Assembly (NCBI GenBank): GCA_027484685.1
Contig: JAIXSO010000036.1
Span: forward strand, 54,432-118,431
DNA length: 64,000 nt
Reading direction: 5' to 3'
DNA from: Bacteroidota bacterium
GTDB taxonomy: Bacteria; Bacteroidota; Bacteroidia; UKL13-3
The translations under genes were made by a program, and so were the position numbers. This document shows positions 28,134 to 37,965 of this stretch, piece after piece; positions within the stretch are counted from its first letter, which is position 1, and every line of letters begins with the position of its first letter. The notes beneath the pieces are model-generated. The model ran no database searches. It was not told the origin of the DNA and saw only the letters and a program-made list of their open reading frames with translations.

Positions 28134-29129
28134 ATGGATAGACTTTTCAAAAAACTGATTATTACAGCAGCATTTTCTATAATGGCCATTTCATGTTTAT
28201 TGTTTTTGGTTATAGTTTATATCAATATAAAATTTCATCAATACCTTATAGTTATTGCTTTGCCAATTATTTCAATGAGTGTAATGCTATGGGTTATTAA
28301 TTTATTGATTTATAATTTGCTTCAACACAAAATCAATTATATACAACGATTTTTATTGGCTTATTTGGTTGTTTTTATTTTAATTTTTATAGGAGATAGA
28401 TTTATAGCCAAACCCGAAAATATTTCAGTTATTATTCCAGAAACGCCATTTATTGTTAGCTTTATTCATAATGTAATTATTAGTTTAATTATGAATATTG
28501 TGATATTTATTGATAAAAATAAAGAGATTCTTCGTTCCAATGAAGAGCTTCAAATTAACACACTAAATCTTCAAAACGCTTTACTCAAACAAAATATTCA
28601 GCCACACTTTTTATTCAATTCATTGAATGTTTTAAAATCATTAATTCATCAAAATCCAATGGAAGCAGAACAATTTTTAATAAATGTTTCCAATCATTTA
28701 CGAAACAATATTGATTACGGTAATAAAGATTTGATTGCTATTAATAAAGAAATCGAATTTGGATTAGAATACTTGAAAATAATGCAGATTAGGTTCAAAA
28801 ATGCGCTTTGTTATACTGTTTATTACGAAGATAATCTCCAAGATAATAAAATGATTCCTGTTTTTTCGCTGCAAGTATTGTTTGAAAATGCTGTTAAGCA
28901 CAATCATTTTACTAACCAAAACCCTTTAATAATTGAGGTATTTATAAATGCCAATGATATCATTGTAAAAAATAATTTTGCTCCAATAAAAACCAATACA
29001 AACAAGGAACATGGTTTTGGTTTAAATAACTTAAAAGAACGTTATTTATTGCTAGTTAAGCAACCAATTGAGATTTTACAAACAAGCAATAGTTTTGAAG
29101 TTAAACTACCAATTATAAACCAAATTTAA
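28134..29129 (+). CDS. LytS-type membrane sensor histidine kinase
   Basis: 331 residues. Four transmembrane helices in the first 125 residues, then a short coiled coil (KEILRSNEELQINTLNLQNA). The His_kinase domain (PF06580 type) has QPHFLFNSLNVLKSLIHQNP, with His158 as phosphoacceptor. The ATP-binding end has LFENAVKHNHF (N-box) and EHGFGLNNLKERY (G-box). It pairs with the LytTR regulator that starts 2 bp after its stop codon. The short membrane part has no large sensor domain, so it probably senses a membrane or envelope signal. The two genes lie directly before a TonB receptor/ABC export operon, which is the natural target. Confidence 0.9.
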   Translation: MDRLFKKLIITAAFSIMAISCLLFLVIVYINIKFHQYLIVIALPIISMSVMLWVINLLIYNLLQHKINYIQRFLLAYLVVFILIFIGDRFIAKPENISVIIPETPFIVSFIHNVIISLIMNIVIFIDKNKEILRSNEELQINTLNLQNALLKQNIQPHFLFNSLNVLKSLIHQNPMEAEQFLINVSNHLRNNIDYGNKDLIAINKEIEFGLEYLKIMQIRFKNALCYTVYYEDNLQDNKMIPVFSLQVLFENAVKHNHFTNQNPLIIEVFINANDIIVKNNFAPIKTNTNKEHGFGLNNLKERYLLLVKQPIEILQTSNSFEVKLPIINQI

Positions 29130-29130
29130 A

Positions 29131-29898
29131 ATGAAAGTAGTAATTATTGAAGACGAGTTTTATACAGCAGAAGATTTAAAACGGACGCTTACCTTAATTG
29201 ATAAAAACATTGAGATTATAGCTGTATTGCAATCGGTAAAAGAGGCAAAGGCGTTTTTTACTAATCCTGTTAAATTCGATTTAATTTTTTCGGATATTCA
29301 GTTAGGCGATGGTGAAAGTTTTGAAGTATTTAAACAATTTGAAATTACGGCTCCTATAGTGTTTATTACTGCTTATAACGATTATGCTATGCAAGCTTTT
29401 AATGCAAATGGAATTGATTATATTTTAAAGCCTTTTGGTATAAATGAAATAAAAATTACTTTAGAAAAGGTAAAAAAGATAAATGGCTTGGGTTCATTTA
29501 ATGAAGTAAAATTATTAGCAGTAATTAATGAATTAAATAATCAAAAAACAAACCAAGTTTTTAAAGTTTTGGTTTATCATAAAGAAAAAATAATACCTAT
29601 ACCCATTCACGAAATTGCTTTGTTTTATATTGATGAAAAAGTATTGCGTTTAATTGATGACAAGAGCAATAATTTTATTATTAATTATAAGCTTGAAGAG
29701 CTCGAAAAAATTGGAGGTAATCAGTTTTATAGAGCTAACAGACAATACTTAATTAACCGAAATTTTATTAAGGAAATAAACACCTACACCAACCGTAAAC
29801 AGAAAGTAATTTTAACCATTAATTTTAATCAAGAAATACTTATTAGTAAGGAAAAAACCACCTCGTTTTTAGAGTGGATAAAAGGTTATATTTCATAG
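29131..29898 (+). CDS. LytTR-family response regulator
   Basis: 255 residues. Receiver domain about 1-125 with IIEDE acidic pocket (Glu7, Asp8), phosphoacceptor Asp55 in LIFSDIQLG, Thr/Lys in FITAYNDY and ILKPFG. A LytTR DNA-binding domain follows (about 150-255: HEIALFYIDEKVLRLIDDKS, NQFYRANRQYLINRNFIKEI). Partner of the LytS kinase 2 bp upstream. The receptor/ABC operon that follows begins 150 bp downstream with its own candidate promoter, so transcription control by this regulator is plausible. Confidence 0.92.
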   Translation: MKVVIIEDEFYTAEDLKRTLTLIDKNIEIIAVLQSVKEAKAFFTNPVKFDLIFSDIQLGDGESFEVFKQFEITAPIVFITAYNDYAMQAFNANGIDYILKPFGINEIKITLEKVKKINGLGSFNEVKLLAVINELNNQKTNQVFKVLVYHKEKIIPIPIHEIALFYIDEKVLRLIDDKSNNFIINYKLEELEKIGGNQFYRANRQYLINRNFIKEINTYTNRKQKVILTINFNQEILISKEKTTSFLEWIKGYIS

Positions 29899-30048
29899 AA
29901 TTAGCTTGATTTAGGTTGCTAACTAAAAGTGTAAATTCTAAATAAATTCAACTATTGTCCGTTTCACTCTTCATTTTGTCTAATTGAATAAATAAATTCA
30001 AGTGATGGTTATTATGTAAAATATTTTTGCTTCATAATTTAAAAATTT

Positions 30049-32415
30049 ATGAGCAAAAATACTCTCTACTTAAAATCAAAAGAAATTCGACTTGGTCTAT
30101 TTTTATTTGCTTTATCCAATCTGCTTTTAACGCAAAAACTATTTGCACAAAACACAAAGTTTTATATAAGCGGAACTGTTAAAGATGCCAATAATGGAGA
30201 AACCATCATTGGCGCAACTGTTAGATTAAAAGAATTGTCATCGGCAGGAAACTTCACCAATGAATATGGTTTTTATTCCATTAGCGCACTAAAAGGTAAT
30301 TATACTTTAGTAGTTAGTTTTATTGGTTATGTAAGTTTTGAAACCACTTTAGAACTAAATACCTCTTTGAAAAAGGATATTGTTTTAAGGCCTAAAAACA
30401 AAGAGCTTAACGAAGTAAAGATTACTGAAAAAAAGAAAAATGAAAATGTAAAAACAGCTCAAATGGGAGTAGAAAAATTAGATATGAAAGAAATATCTAA
30501 AATACCTGTTTTGCTTGGCGAGCGTGATATTATTAAAACACTTCAATTAATGCCAGGTGTAAAAGGTGCAGGCGAGGGCAATGCAGGTTACTATGTGCGA
30601 GGTGGTGGCGCAGACCAAAATTTAATTTTGCTAGACGAAGCACCTGTTTACAATGCTTCCCATTTATTGGGTTTCTTTTCTACATTTAATAGCGATGCCA
30701 TAAAAAATGCTACTTTATACAAAGGCAGTCAGCCGGCAAATTATGGCGGAAGATTGGCTTCGGTGCTTGATATAAAAATGAATGAGGGCAATAGCAAACA
30801 CTTTTCAACTAGCGGTGGCATTGGTTTAATATCTTCAAAATTAAATTTTGAAGGCCCCATAAAAAAAGATAAAGGTTCGTTTTTAATTACTGGAAGAAGA
30901 ACTTATGCCGATTTGTTTTTAAAGTTAAGCAGCGATAAAAGCATTAGTGAAAACCAACTTTATTTTTACGATTTGAACGCAAAAGCAAATTATAAAATTG
31001 GCGAAAAGGATAGAATTTATTTATCGGGTTATTTTGGAAAAGATAAACTAGGTTTTGGCGAAACCTTTGGTATTAGCTGGGGAAACAGCACTGGTACTTT
31101 GCGTTGGAATCATATCATCAATAACAAATTGTTTTCAAATACATCACTTATATTTAGCAATTTTAATTATGAAATAAAAATTAGTGCTGGTCAAAACGAT
31201 TTTAAAATTAAATCGCATATTACCGATTACAACTTAAAGCAAGAGTTTCAATATTTTCCAAATAACAAGAACAAAATTAAATTTGGTTTCAATACCATAC
31301 ACCATACTATTACTGCCGGAAGAATTGAAGCCGAAGAAGGCTCTTCATTATCTAGCCAACCCGAAAATCCAAAATACTCTTGGGAAAATGCCATTTATTT
31401 TACCAACGATTGGCAAGTGAATAGTCGTTTAAATTTGGAGTATGGATTACGTTTAACCTCTTTTAGTTTACTAGGCGGAAGCACTTATTACGATTATGAT
31501 GATAAAGGCGAAGTAATTAATTCAACAACTTATAGTTCAGGTGAAATTTTAAAAACTTATTTGAATCCAGAGCCACGCCTTTCAGCTAGTTATAGTTATG
31601 CTACCGATGCTTCAATAAAAGCGAGTATTTCAAGAAATGTGCAAAATGTGCATCAACTTTCTAATGCAACAGCATCAAACCCAACCGATATTTGGATTCC
31701 AACTTCATTTAATGTAAGGCCTGAAATTGGTGATCAGTTGGCCATTGGTTGGTTTAAAAATTTTAATAATGGAAATTATGAATTTAGTGCCGAAGCATAT
31801 TATAAAGAAATGCAAAACCAAGTAGATTATAAAAATGGCGCAAACTCGCAAGCTGGCGATAAAGTGGAAGGTGAATTGGTTTATGGCAAGGGCCGTGCTT
31901 ATGGTTTAGAGTTATTGTTAAAGAAAAAAACAGGCAAATTAACTGGTTGGGTTGGTTATACTTTATCGAGAACCGAACGCAAGTTTGATGGAATTAATAA
32001 CAACGAATGGTACTTGGCAAAGCAAGATAGAACGCATGATATATCCATAGTGGGAATTTATGAATTGAAACCAAAATGGTCGTTATCGGCTGCATGGATA
32101 TTTTATACAGGTAATGCCGTTACTTTTCCTAGTGGCAAGTACAATGTAGATGGAACTTTGCAATGGGCTTACACAGAACGAAACAGTTACAGAATGCCAA
32201 ATTACCATAGGTTAGATTTAGGTTTAACTTATGTAAGAAAGAAAACAGAAAAAATGGAAAGCAGTTGGAACTTTTCGTTATACAATGCTTATGGCCGCGA
32301 AAATGCTTATACCATTTCATTTAGAGAAGCCAAGTCAGACCCCAATAAAACCGAGGTGGTACAAACTACATTGTTCCGCTGGATTCCATCAGTTACTTAT
32401 AATTTTAAATTTTAA
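30049..32415 (+). CDS. TonB-dependent receptor with carboxypeptidase-regulatory-like N domain
   Basis: 788 residues. Signal peptide ending LTQKLFAQ near 34. A CarboxypepD_reg-like domain spans about 40-125 (GTVKDANNGETIIGATVRLK). The TonB plug (about 145-255) has IIKTLQLMPGVKG, GYYVRGGGADQNLILLDEAP and VYNASHLLGFFSTFN, and a 22-strand-type barrel runs to the C-terminal Phe. It imports or binds a large substrate at the outer membrane using TonB energy. The next gene is a DUF4249 lipoprotein, the usual partner of this receptor subgroup; the six genes from here to 37602 are tightly packed. A candidate -7 element TATTTTTG lies at 30022-30029. Confidence 0.92.
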   Translation: MSKNTLYLKSKEIRLGLFLFALSNLLLTQKLFAQNTKFYISGTVKDANNGETIIGATVRLKELSSAGNFTNEYGFYSISALKGNYTLVVSFIGYVSFETTLELNTSLKKDIVLRPKNKELNEVKITEKKKNENVKTAQMGVEKLDMKEISKIPVLLGERDIIKTLQLMPGVKGAGEGNAGYYVRGGGADQNLILLDEAPVYNASHLLGFFSTFNSDAIKNATLYKGSQPANYGGRLASVLDIKMNEGNSKHFSTSGGIGLISSKLNFEGPIKKDKGSFLITGRRTYADLFLKLSSDKSISENQLYFYDLNAKANYKIGEKDRIYLSGYFGKDKLGFGETFGISWGNSTGTLRWNHIINNKLFSNTSLIFSNFNYEIKISAGQNDFKIKSHITDYNLKQEFQYFPNNKNKIKFGFNTIHHTITAGRIEAEEGSSLSSQPENPKYSWENAIYFTNDWQVNSRLNLEYGLRLTSFSLLGGSTYYDYDDKGEVINSTTYSSGEILKTYLNPEPRLSASYSYATDASIKASISRNVQNVHQLSNATASNPTDIWIPTSFNVRPEIGDQLAIGWFKNFNNGNYEFSAEAYYKEMQNQVDYKNGANSQAGDKVEGELVYGKGRAYGLELLLKKKTGKLTGWVGYTLSRTERKFDGINNNEWYLAKQDRTHDISIVGIYELKPKWSLSAAWIFYTGNAVTFPSGKYNVDGTLQWAYTERNSYRMPNYHRLDLGLTYVRKKTEKMESSWNFSLYNAYGRENAYTISFREAKSDPNKTEVVQTTLFRWIPSVTYNFKF

Positions 32416-32427
32416 TAAAACAGATAC

Positions 32428-33222
32428 ATGAAAACATTAATAAAAATAATATGCCTTTTATTGGCAACAAATACCTTTACAGCGTGCGAAAAAGTAATTG
32501 ATTACGATTTGCAAGAGAGCGAGAAAAAAATTGTGATTGATGCAAACATTGTAAAGGATAAAAACATCAACACAGTAAGCATTACCAAATCGGCTTACTT
32601 CAATGAAAGCAATACTTTTGAGGTAATTAACAACGCATTAGTTATAGTTAGCGATAACGAAAATAATATTGATACCTTAACTTATGTAGGTGATGGAAAA
32701 TACCAAACATCAAAAATTATAGGCAAAGAAGGCAATACCTACAAGCTTTATGTAAAAGTAAACAATCAAGTATTTGAATCCAATTGTACCATGCCAAAGC
32801 AAGTAAATTTTGATTCGTTGTTTATTCAAGATTTTGGTGGATTTGCAGGCTATGTTCCAGTACCAGCTAGGCTTGACCCCAAAGGTTTTTCCAATTATTA
32901 TCGTTTTAAAGTATCAAAAAACGACAAGCCATTCAGCAATATTTTTGTGCAAGACGATGAATTGATTGATGGCAATAAAGTAACTCAACCATTAATTGGA
33001 GTTGATTACGATTTTAAAAATGGTGATATCTGCGAAGTGGAAATGTTATGTATTGCTAAGGATGTTTGTAAATATTGGTTTGAGTTAAGTCAAAATGCTG
33101 GTGGAGGTCCCGGAGGAGGAACGGCTGCACCAAGTAATCCAACAAGTAATATTAGTGGCGGATGCTTAGGTTATTTTTCGGCACATACCAGTGAAATTAA
33201 ATCAATAATTTTTATAAAATGA
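32428..33222 (+). CDS. DUF4249 lipoprotein
   Basis: 264 residues. The signal MKTLIKIICLLLATNTFTAC gives a lipobox with Cys20. The mature protein shows the DUF4249 start (KVIDYDLQESEKKIVIDANI) and beta-rich body (VSITKSAYFNESNTFEVINN, ALVIVSDNENN). An unusual Gly-rich loop (NAGGGPGGGTAAPSNPTSNI) lies near residues 230-250. In Bacteroidota this family usually sits beside a TonB-dependent receptor and probably acts as its surface-exposed or periplasmic accessory. It overlaps the start of the TolC gene by 4 bp, so translation is coupled. Confidence 0.87.
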   Translation: MKTLIKIICLLLATNTFTACEKVIDYDLQESEKKIVIDANIVKDKNINTVSITKSAYFNESNTFEVINNALVIVSDNENNIDTLTYVGDGKYQTSKIIGKEGNTYKLYVKVNNQVFESNCTMPKQVNFDSLFIQDFGGFAGYVPVPARLDPKGFSNYYRFKVSKNDKPFSNIFVQDDELIDGNKVTQPLIGVDYDFKNGDICEVEMLCIAKDVCKYWFELSQNAGGGPGGGTAAPSNPTSNISGGCLGYFSAHTSEIKSIIFIK

Positions 33223-34529
33223 AAAAGATAATTTTATTTCTTGTGATTTTGGCAACAAGTAAATTAGCCTATTCTCAATTAATATTCCCTAGTTTAGATA
33301 GCCTTTTTAACTACACCAAACAACATAGTGTTGCACTAAAAACTAATGATTTTAAATTAAGCTACGCCAAAAAAGCTAGGCTACTTGCCATAGCCAATAT
33401 TATTGTACCAACAGCTAATGCTTCATTTAATTATACCAATAATACCCAGTTACCAGTAAATGTTTTCCCTGCCGAAGCTTTTGGAGGCAGTCCAGGAACT
33501 TTTAGGCAAGTTACCACGGGTATTCAGTACAACAGTAATTTTAACGCCAATGCAGAGCTAAATGTATTAAACCTGCAAACTTGGAAAAATGCACAGTTGG
33601 CTAAACTTAATTTAGAAAATACCGAAATTGATAATAAAATATCTGAGAAAAAACTGTACGAAAATATTGCAGCTACTTATTATAATATTATTCAATTACA
33701 GGCACAACAAAAAACGGCTTTTGAAAATAAAATTGCAGCAGATTCCTTATATCAAATTACCATAAATAAATACCAAAATGGTAATTTAAGAATACAAGAT
33801 GTGAACGATGCCAAAGTTAGTTTTTTAGAGAGTATAGAGAATTGCAATCAATTGCAGTATTTATTACAACAACAATACCAAAGCCTGAAAATATTATGCG
33901 ATTTTAAAGCCCAAGATAGTTTGTTTATTGCTGAACTAAACGATAATTATATTCTAAGAAATACCATAGTTTTTAAAAACGAATTGAATGTAAACAATAG
34001 CATAAAACTTCAAAATTATGCCAAGGCTAATTACCAAAATTCAAAGTATGCTTACATGCCACATGTTTCATTTTTTGCCTCTAATTCATTCCAACAATTT
34101 AATACTAAAAGTACCTTATTAGATAAAAATATTGATTGGATTCAGAGCAATTATATTGGCTTTAAATTAAATGTTCCAATACTTCCTTCATCTAACACCA
34201 TGGTGCAAACTGCAAAAGCAAAGTACGATTACCAAGTAGCTCAAAAAAATGCTGAACATGCTAAAATAGAATCGGAAATTAATTATCAGCTATTAAAAAC
34301 CGAATTAGATAAAACAATATCGCAAGCATTAACCAATAAATCAATTTGGTTAGCAAGAAAAGATAGTTATCAAAAAAATTTGGAGCTGTATAAGTCTGGA
34401 ATTATTGGCCTTGACCAAACTTTAAAAAGTTTTAATGCAATGGTTAGTAGCGAATATAATTACATCACTTCAAATATTAGCATTATGCACATTGATTCAA
34501 AAATTGAAATAAATAATAGAATTAAATAA
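33219..34529 (+). CDS. TolC-family outer-membrane channel protein
   Basis: 436 residues. Signal peptide MKKIILFLVILATSKLAYS. The two-fold outer membrane efflux protein pattern is present: long amphipathic helices (ARLLAIANIIVPTANASFNY, KISEKKLYENIAATYYNIIQ), the short beta parts, and a second helical half starting NSIKLQNYAKANYQNSKYAY. It would form the trimeric outer-membrane exit duct for the neighbouring membrane-fusion and ABC proteins. It overlaps the DUF4249 gene by 4 bp and is followed 1 bp later by the adaptor gene. Confidence 0.9.
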   Translation: MKKIILFLVILATSKLAYSQLIFPSLDSLFNYTKQHSVALKTNDFKLSYAKKARLLAIANIIVPTANASFNYTNNTQLPVNVFPAEAFGGSPGTFRQVTTGIQYNSNFNANAELNVLNLQTWKNAQLAKLNLENTEIDNKISEKKLYENIAATYYNIIQLQAQQKTAFENKIAADSLYQITINKYQNGNLRIQDVNDAKVSFLESIENCNQLQYLLQQQYQSLKILCDFKAQDSLFIAELNDNYILRNTIVFKNELNVNNSIKLQNYAKANYQNSKYAYMPHVSFFASNSFQQFNTKSTLLDKNIDWIQSNYIGFKLNVPILPSSNTMVQTAKAKYDYQVAQKNAEHAKIESEINYQLLKTELDKTISQALTNKSIWLARKDSYQKNLELYKSGIIGLDQTLKSFNAMVSSEYNYITSNISIMHIDSKIEINNRIK

Positions 34530-34530
34530 T

Positions 34531-35673
34531 ATGAAAAAATATAAAATAGTTCCAATAAGCTTTATTGTATGCTTAATTATTGCCTGTGGCAAACCAACTA
34601 TTGAAACCAAACCAATACGAAAAGATATTACCGAAACGGTATTTGCAACTGGTATTTTAGAAGCTGAAAATACCTATCATTTAACCGCGGAAGTAGATGG
34701 TTATGTAGCCCAAATAAATTTTGAAGAAGGCAGTTTAATTAATAAAAATGATGTGTTTGCTTTAATCAGTAACCAAGAACATGAAATTAATTTACAAAGC
34801 GCAAATGCTCTGTATCAAATAGCTGCCAATAATACCAAAAGCAATTCGCCATTATTGTTACAAGCTAAAAATAATATTGCTTCTGCTCAAAAAAAATATC
34901 AACAAGATAGCATTCAACTATGCAGGTATAAAAAATTATTTGAAGTAAACAGTGTTTCTAAACTGGAATATGAAAACATGGAAGTTCAGTTTATTAATGC
35001 TAAAAATTATTTAGCAAATGCCAATGAAAACTACCAACATCAATTGCAATTAAATAAAGAATCTTTGATTAACAATGAGGCTAAATTAAAAATAAATAGT
35101 GTAGCTTTTACCAATAACGCTTTAAAAGCTTTAACAAACGGAAGGGTGTATAAAAAATATAAACAAGTAGGCGATTTTGTTAAAAAAGGTGATGTGTTGG
35201 CTTTAATTGGTAGTGCTAAAAGTTTATATGCCAAGGTGAGTATTGATGAAGGCAATATCAATAAAATAAAGGTTGGACAGCAAGTATTAGTAACATTAAA
35301 CACCAATATCAATAAAGTTTATGAAGGTAAATTGGTTGAAATATTACCTCAGTTTGATGAAGCCACTCAATCATTTGTATGTAAAATAAAATTTAATGAT
35401 GAAATTGATTTTAAAATTATAAATACCCAATTGCAATGCAATATTATAGTTGGAGTTCAAAAAAATGCCCTATTAATTCCTCGCAATTTTATTGATTATG
35501 GTGGAAATGTAATGGTTAAAGGCGATAAAGCAACTCGCAAAGTAAAAACCAATTTTATTAGCAATGAATGGGTACATGTGTTAGAAGGAATTGATGAAAA
35601 TACCATACTTGTTTCTGATAAAACCAACGCTACTAAAACAGAGCTTAACCCAATTCAAAGTAATCAAAATTAA
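34531..35673 (+). CDS. Membrane-fusion (HlyD/MacA-like) adaptor lipoprotein
   Basis: 380 residues. The N-terminal signal MKKYKIVPISFIVCLIIAC gives a lipoprotein with Cys19. The lipoyl-like half domain begins EVDGYVAQINFEEGSLINKNDV, a helical hairpin of about 90 residues follows (ANALYQIAANNTKSNSPLL to NEAKLKI), then the second lipoyl half (LTNGRVYKKYKQVGDFVKKG) and beta-barrel and membrane-proximal domains. It bridges the inner-membrane ABC transporter and the TolC channel encoded on either side. The lipoprotein anchor instead of a transmembrane helix is a common variant in the MacA/AcrA group. Confidence 0.9.
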   Translation: MKKYKIVPISFIVCLIIACGKPTIETKPIRKDITETVFATGILEAENTYHLTAEVDGYVAQINFEEGSLINKNDVFALISNQEHEINLQSANALYQIAANNTKSNSPLLLQAKNNIASAQKKYQQDSIQLCRYKKLFEVNSVSKLEYENMEVQFINAKNYLANANENYQHQLQLNKESLINNEAKLKINSVAFTNNALKALTNGRVYKKYKQVGDFVKKGDVLALIGSAKSLYAKVSIDEGNINKIKVGQQVLVTLNTNINKVYEGKLVEILPQFDEATQSFVCKIKFNDEIDFKIINTQLQCNIIVGVQKNALLIPRNFIDYGGNVMVKGDKATRKVKTNFISNEWVHVLEGIDENTILVSDKTNATKTELNPIQSNQN

Positions 35674-35686
35674 CTAACTCTATACT

Positions 35687-36910
35687 ATGAATATTGATTA
35701 CGATATTGCGTTAACTCATATCATTACGCGTAAAAAACAAACCCTTATTGCATCGTTAGGTGTTACTATTGGTGTGGCCATTTACCTTTTTATGAATTCA
35801 TTAAGCGCAGGCTTTACCAAATACTCTAGAGATGAAATTTTTAAAAACAATGCACACTTAAAAGTTTTTAAAGACGATGAATATTGTAAACCATTAAATA
35901 AAGATACCTCAACTTTAAACATTATTGTTAATCCTCAAATAACTACTACTACCAAAAATATAATTAACCCCAACAATTTATTAACCCAAATAAAACAACA
36001 AAATTTTATTACAAATGCCATTGCACAAGTTGATTTAACAGTGTTTTATAACATGGGTAAAACCCAAATAAAAGGTAGCAGCAGTGGTGTAAATATTTTA
36101 GAATACAATGCCATGTTTAATAACGAAAAGTACTTGGTAGGAGGGAGTTTAAGTGCCTTGCAAAGCAATTTAAACGGGATAATTATTGGAAAAGGAATAG
36201 CCGAAAAATTAAGTTTAAAATTGAACAGCAACGTTACTATCTCATCATCGTATGGCGTTGTAAAGGTATTGCGCGTGGTAGGTATTTTTGAAAGTGGAAA
36301 TGGCTTTAACGATAACTCAAAATCGTTTATAAATATTGCTACTGCACAACAATTTTTAAAAGAAGGTCCTGCATATATAACAACTATTTATGCCAATACT
36401 TTGAATGCTGATATTGCTGATACTTATGCCCAACAATTACAACCCATAACCAATTATAAGGTTGAAGATTGGAAAACTACCAATGCAGATTTATTGGCAG
36501 GCGATAAAACGCGTAATGCCATGATGGGAGCTATTTCCTTATCCATTTTGTTTATTGCAGCTTTTGGTATTTACAATATTTTAAGTTCTACCATTGTTCA
36601 AAAAATAAACGATATAGCCATACTCAAAGCCATTGGTTTTTCGGGTAAAGATGTAATTCGCATTTTCGTATCTGAGGCTTTAATAATGGGTTTAATTGGC
36701 ACCTTGTTTGGCTTAGTGTTTGCCTCCGTTTTAATTACCCTCATGGCCAATATTTATATGGGTGGGCCAGTAGGTTATTTCCCTATTTATTTTAAAGCCG
36801 ATTTATTTATTCAAAGTTTTATTTTAGGCATGTTGCTTACCTTATTTGCTGGCTATTTTCCGGCTCGTAAGGCTGCCAATGTTGATCCAGTTTCTATATT
36901 AAGAAAATAA
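35687..36910 (+). CDS. ABC transporter permease (MacB/FtsX family)
   Basis: 407 residues. An N-terminal transmembrane helix at about 18-40 (QTLIASLGVTIGVAIYLFMN), a large periplasmic core (about 45-275), and three further helices in the C-terminal FtsX domain (about 280-400: SLSILFIAAFGIYNILSSTI, EALIMGLIGTLFGLVFASVL). The ending PARKAANVDPVSILRK is the family's typical coupling/terminal sequence. It works by transducing ATP-driven motion to the periplasm rather than moving substrate through the membrane. Its ATPase is the next gene, 5 bp downstream. LolC/E is a related possibility, but the adjacent TolC and adaptor favour MacB-type export. Confidence 0.9.
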   Translation: MNIDYDIALTHIITRKKQTLIASLGVTIGVAIYLFMNSLSAGFTKYSRDEIFKNNAHLKVFKDDEYCKPLNKDTSTLNIIVNPQITTTTKNIINPNNLLTQIKQQNFITNAIAQVDLTVFYNMGKTQIKGSSSGVNILEYNAMFNNEKYLVGGSLSALQSNLNGIIIGKGIAEKLSLKLNSNVTISSSYGVVKVLRVVGIFESGNGFNDNSKSFINIATAQQFLKEGPAYITTIYANTLNADIADTYAQQLQPITNYKVEDWKTTNADLLAGDKTRNAMMGAISLSILFIAAFGIYNILSSTIVQKINDIAILKAIGFSGKDVIRIFVSEALIMGLIGTLFGLVFASVLITLMANIYMGGPVGYFPIYFKADLFIQSFILGMLLTLFAGYFPARKAANVDPVSILRK

Positions 36911-36915
36911 TTTAT

Positions 36916-37602
36916 ATGCAATCAAACACCAAACAATTGGTACTTAGCACCAATAAATTAAGTAAATATTTTTACGACCCTGTAAAGTTTAAAGTATTAG
37001 AAGAAGTAAGCTTTAATGCTTATAAAGGCGAGTTTTTAACCTTGGTTGGTAAAAGTGGTTCGGGCAAATCAACCTTGTTATATTGCCTTAGTACCATGGA
37101 TACTGATTACAATGGTGAGTTAACTATTTTAGAACAAAAAGTAACAGGTAAAAACCAAACCCAATTAGCCCATATTAGAAATGAACATATAGGTTTTGTG
37201 TTTCAGTTTCATTACTTATTACCTGAATTTACTTGCCTAAAAAATGTAATGATTCCAGCCTTAAAATTAGGCAAATACAGCAAGCAAGAAATTGAAGAAC
37301 GCGCCTATCATAAATTGGAAATATTAGGGTTAAAAGACCAAGCCTTAAAACCTGCCAGCAAGTTAAGTGGTGGACAGCAGCAGCGTATTGCCATTGCACG
37401 TGCATTAATTAACGACCCCGCCATTATTATGGGCGATGAACCAACAGGGAATTTAGATAGTAAAAACTCGGAAAATGTGTTTGATATTTTTAAACAATTA
37501 ACGCAAGAGTTTAACCAAACTATTATAGCTGTAACCCATGATTTAGATTTTGCAAAAGCCAGCGACAGAACCATTGAACTAGCTGATGGCCGAATTATTT
37601 AG
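36916..37602 (+). CDS. ABC transporter ATP-binding protein (MacB/LolD type)
   Basis: 228 residues. Walker A GKSGSGKST near 43-51, Q-loop with FVFQFHYLLPEFT, signature LSGGQQQRIAIARAL near 149-163, Walker B IIMGDEPTGNLDS and the H-loop VTHDLDFA. All catalytic motifs are intact. Pairs with the FtsX-type permease 5 bp upstream. It is the last gene of the receptor/exporter operon; hairpin T1 follows at 37623. Confidence 0.93.
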   Translation: MQSNTKQLVLSTNKLSKYFYDPVKFKVLEEVSFNAYKGEFLTLVGKSGSGKSTLLYCLSTMDTDYNGELTILEQKVTGKNQTQLAHIRNEHIGFVFQFHYLLPEFTCLKNVMIPALKLGKYSKQEIEERAYHKLEILGLKDQALKPASKLSGGQQQRIAIARALINDPAIIMGDEPTGNLDSKNSENVFDIFKQLTQEFNQTIIAVTHDLDFAKASDRTIELADGRII

Positions 37603-37608
37603 ATAATT

Positions 37609-37873
37609 TTTTCTCATAAAAAAACCGCTTTATTTTTGGCTAAAGCGGTTGGGTTGGAATTTTTTTTTGTTTATAAGAAGGAGCAGATTTCCGCACCCAA
37701 CGTTGTTGAGTTAAAAAGATGACTCCAAAGGAGTCACATGTTTATAGAAAATATTTGCCATAAAACATACGACCCCATCGGGGTCGCACCCACCAATCAA
37801 TTTTTGATTGCTATAAACATTTGACCTTTTCAAGGTCAGAAAAACGCATAACATAATGATATTACGTTAGCAC
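37609..37873. repeat. 265-bp repeat, copy R1
   Basis: Begins TTTTCTCATAAA at the terminator hairpin T1 and ends CGTTAGCAC. The second copy, R2, at 38450-38714 has the same length and differs at about a dozen positions. Inside are a series of small palindromes: GACTCC/GGAGTC (37731-37745 region), CGACCCC/GGGGTCG, CAATCA/TGATTG and GACCTT/AAGGTC, with an outer ATGTTTATAG/CTATAAACAT pair enclosing the middle ones. No ORF lies in it. It occupies the gene-free stretch between the ABC operon and the next leftward lipoprotein gene. Confidence 0.85.
37623..37650. terminator. Hairpin T1 of the eight-copy family
   Basis: AACCGCTTTA/TAAAGCGGTT arms with A-run before and T-rich sequence after. Ends the ABC operon and can also serve the opposite strand. 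Confidence 0.8.
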
Positions 37874-37965
37874 ACAACTTTGAATTGCTAGCAATATATC
37901 GAATGCCTATTTTCTAATTTTTAATTCTATAAGCTTTAGTATTCGGTTTTCAAAAATTATAAATT

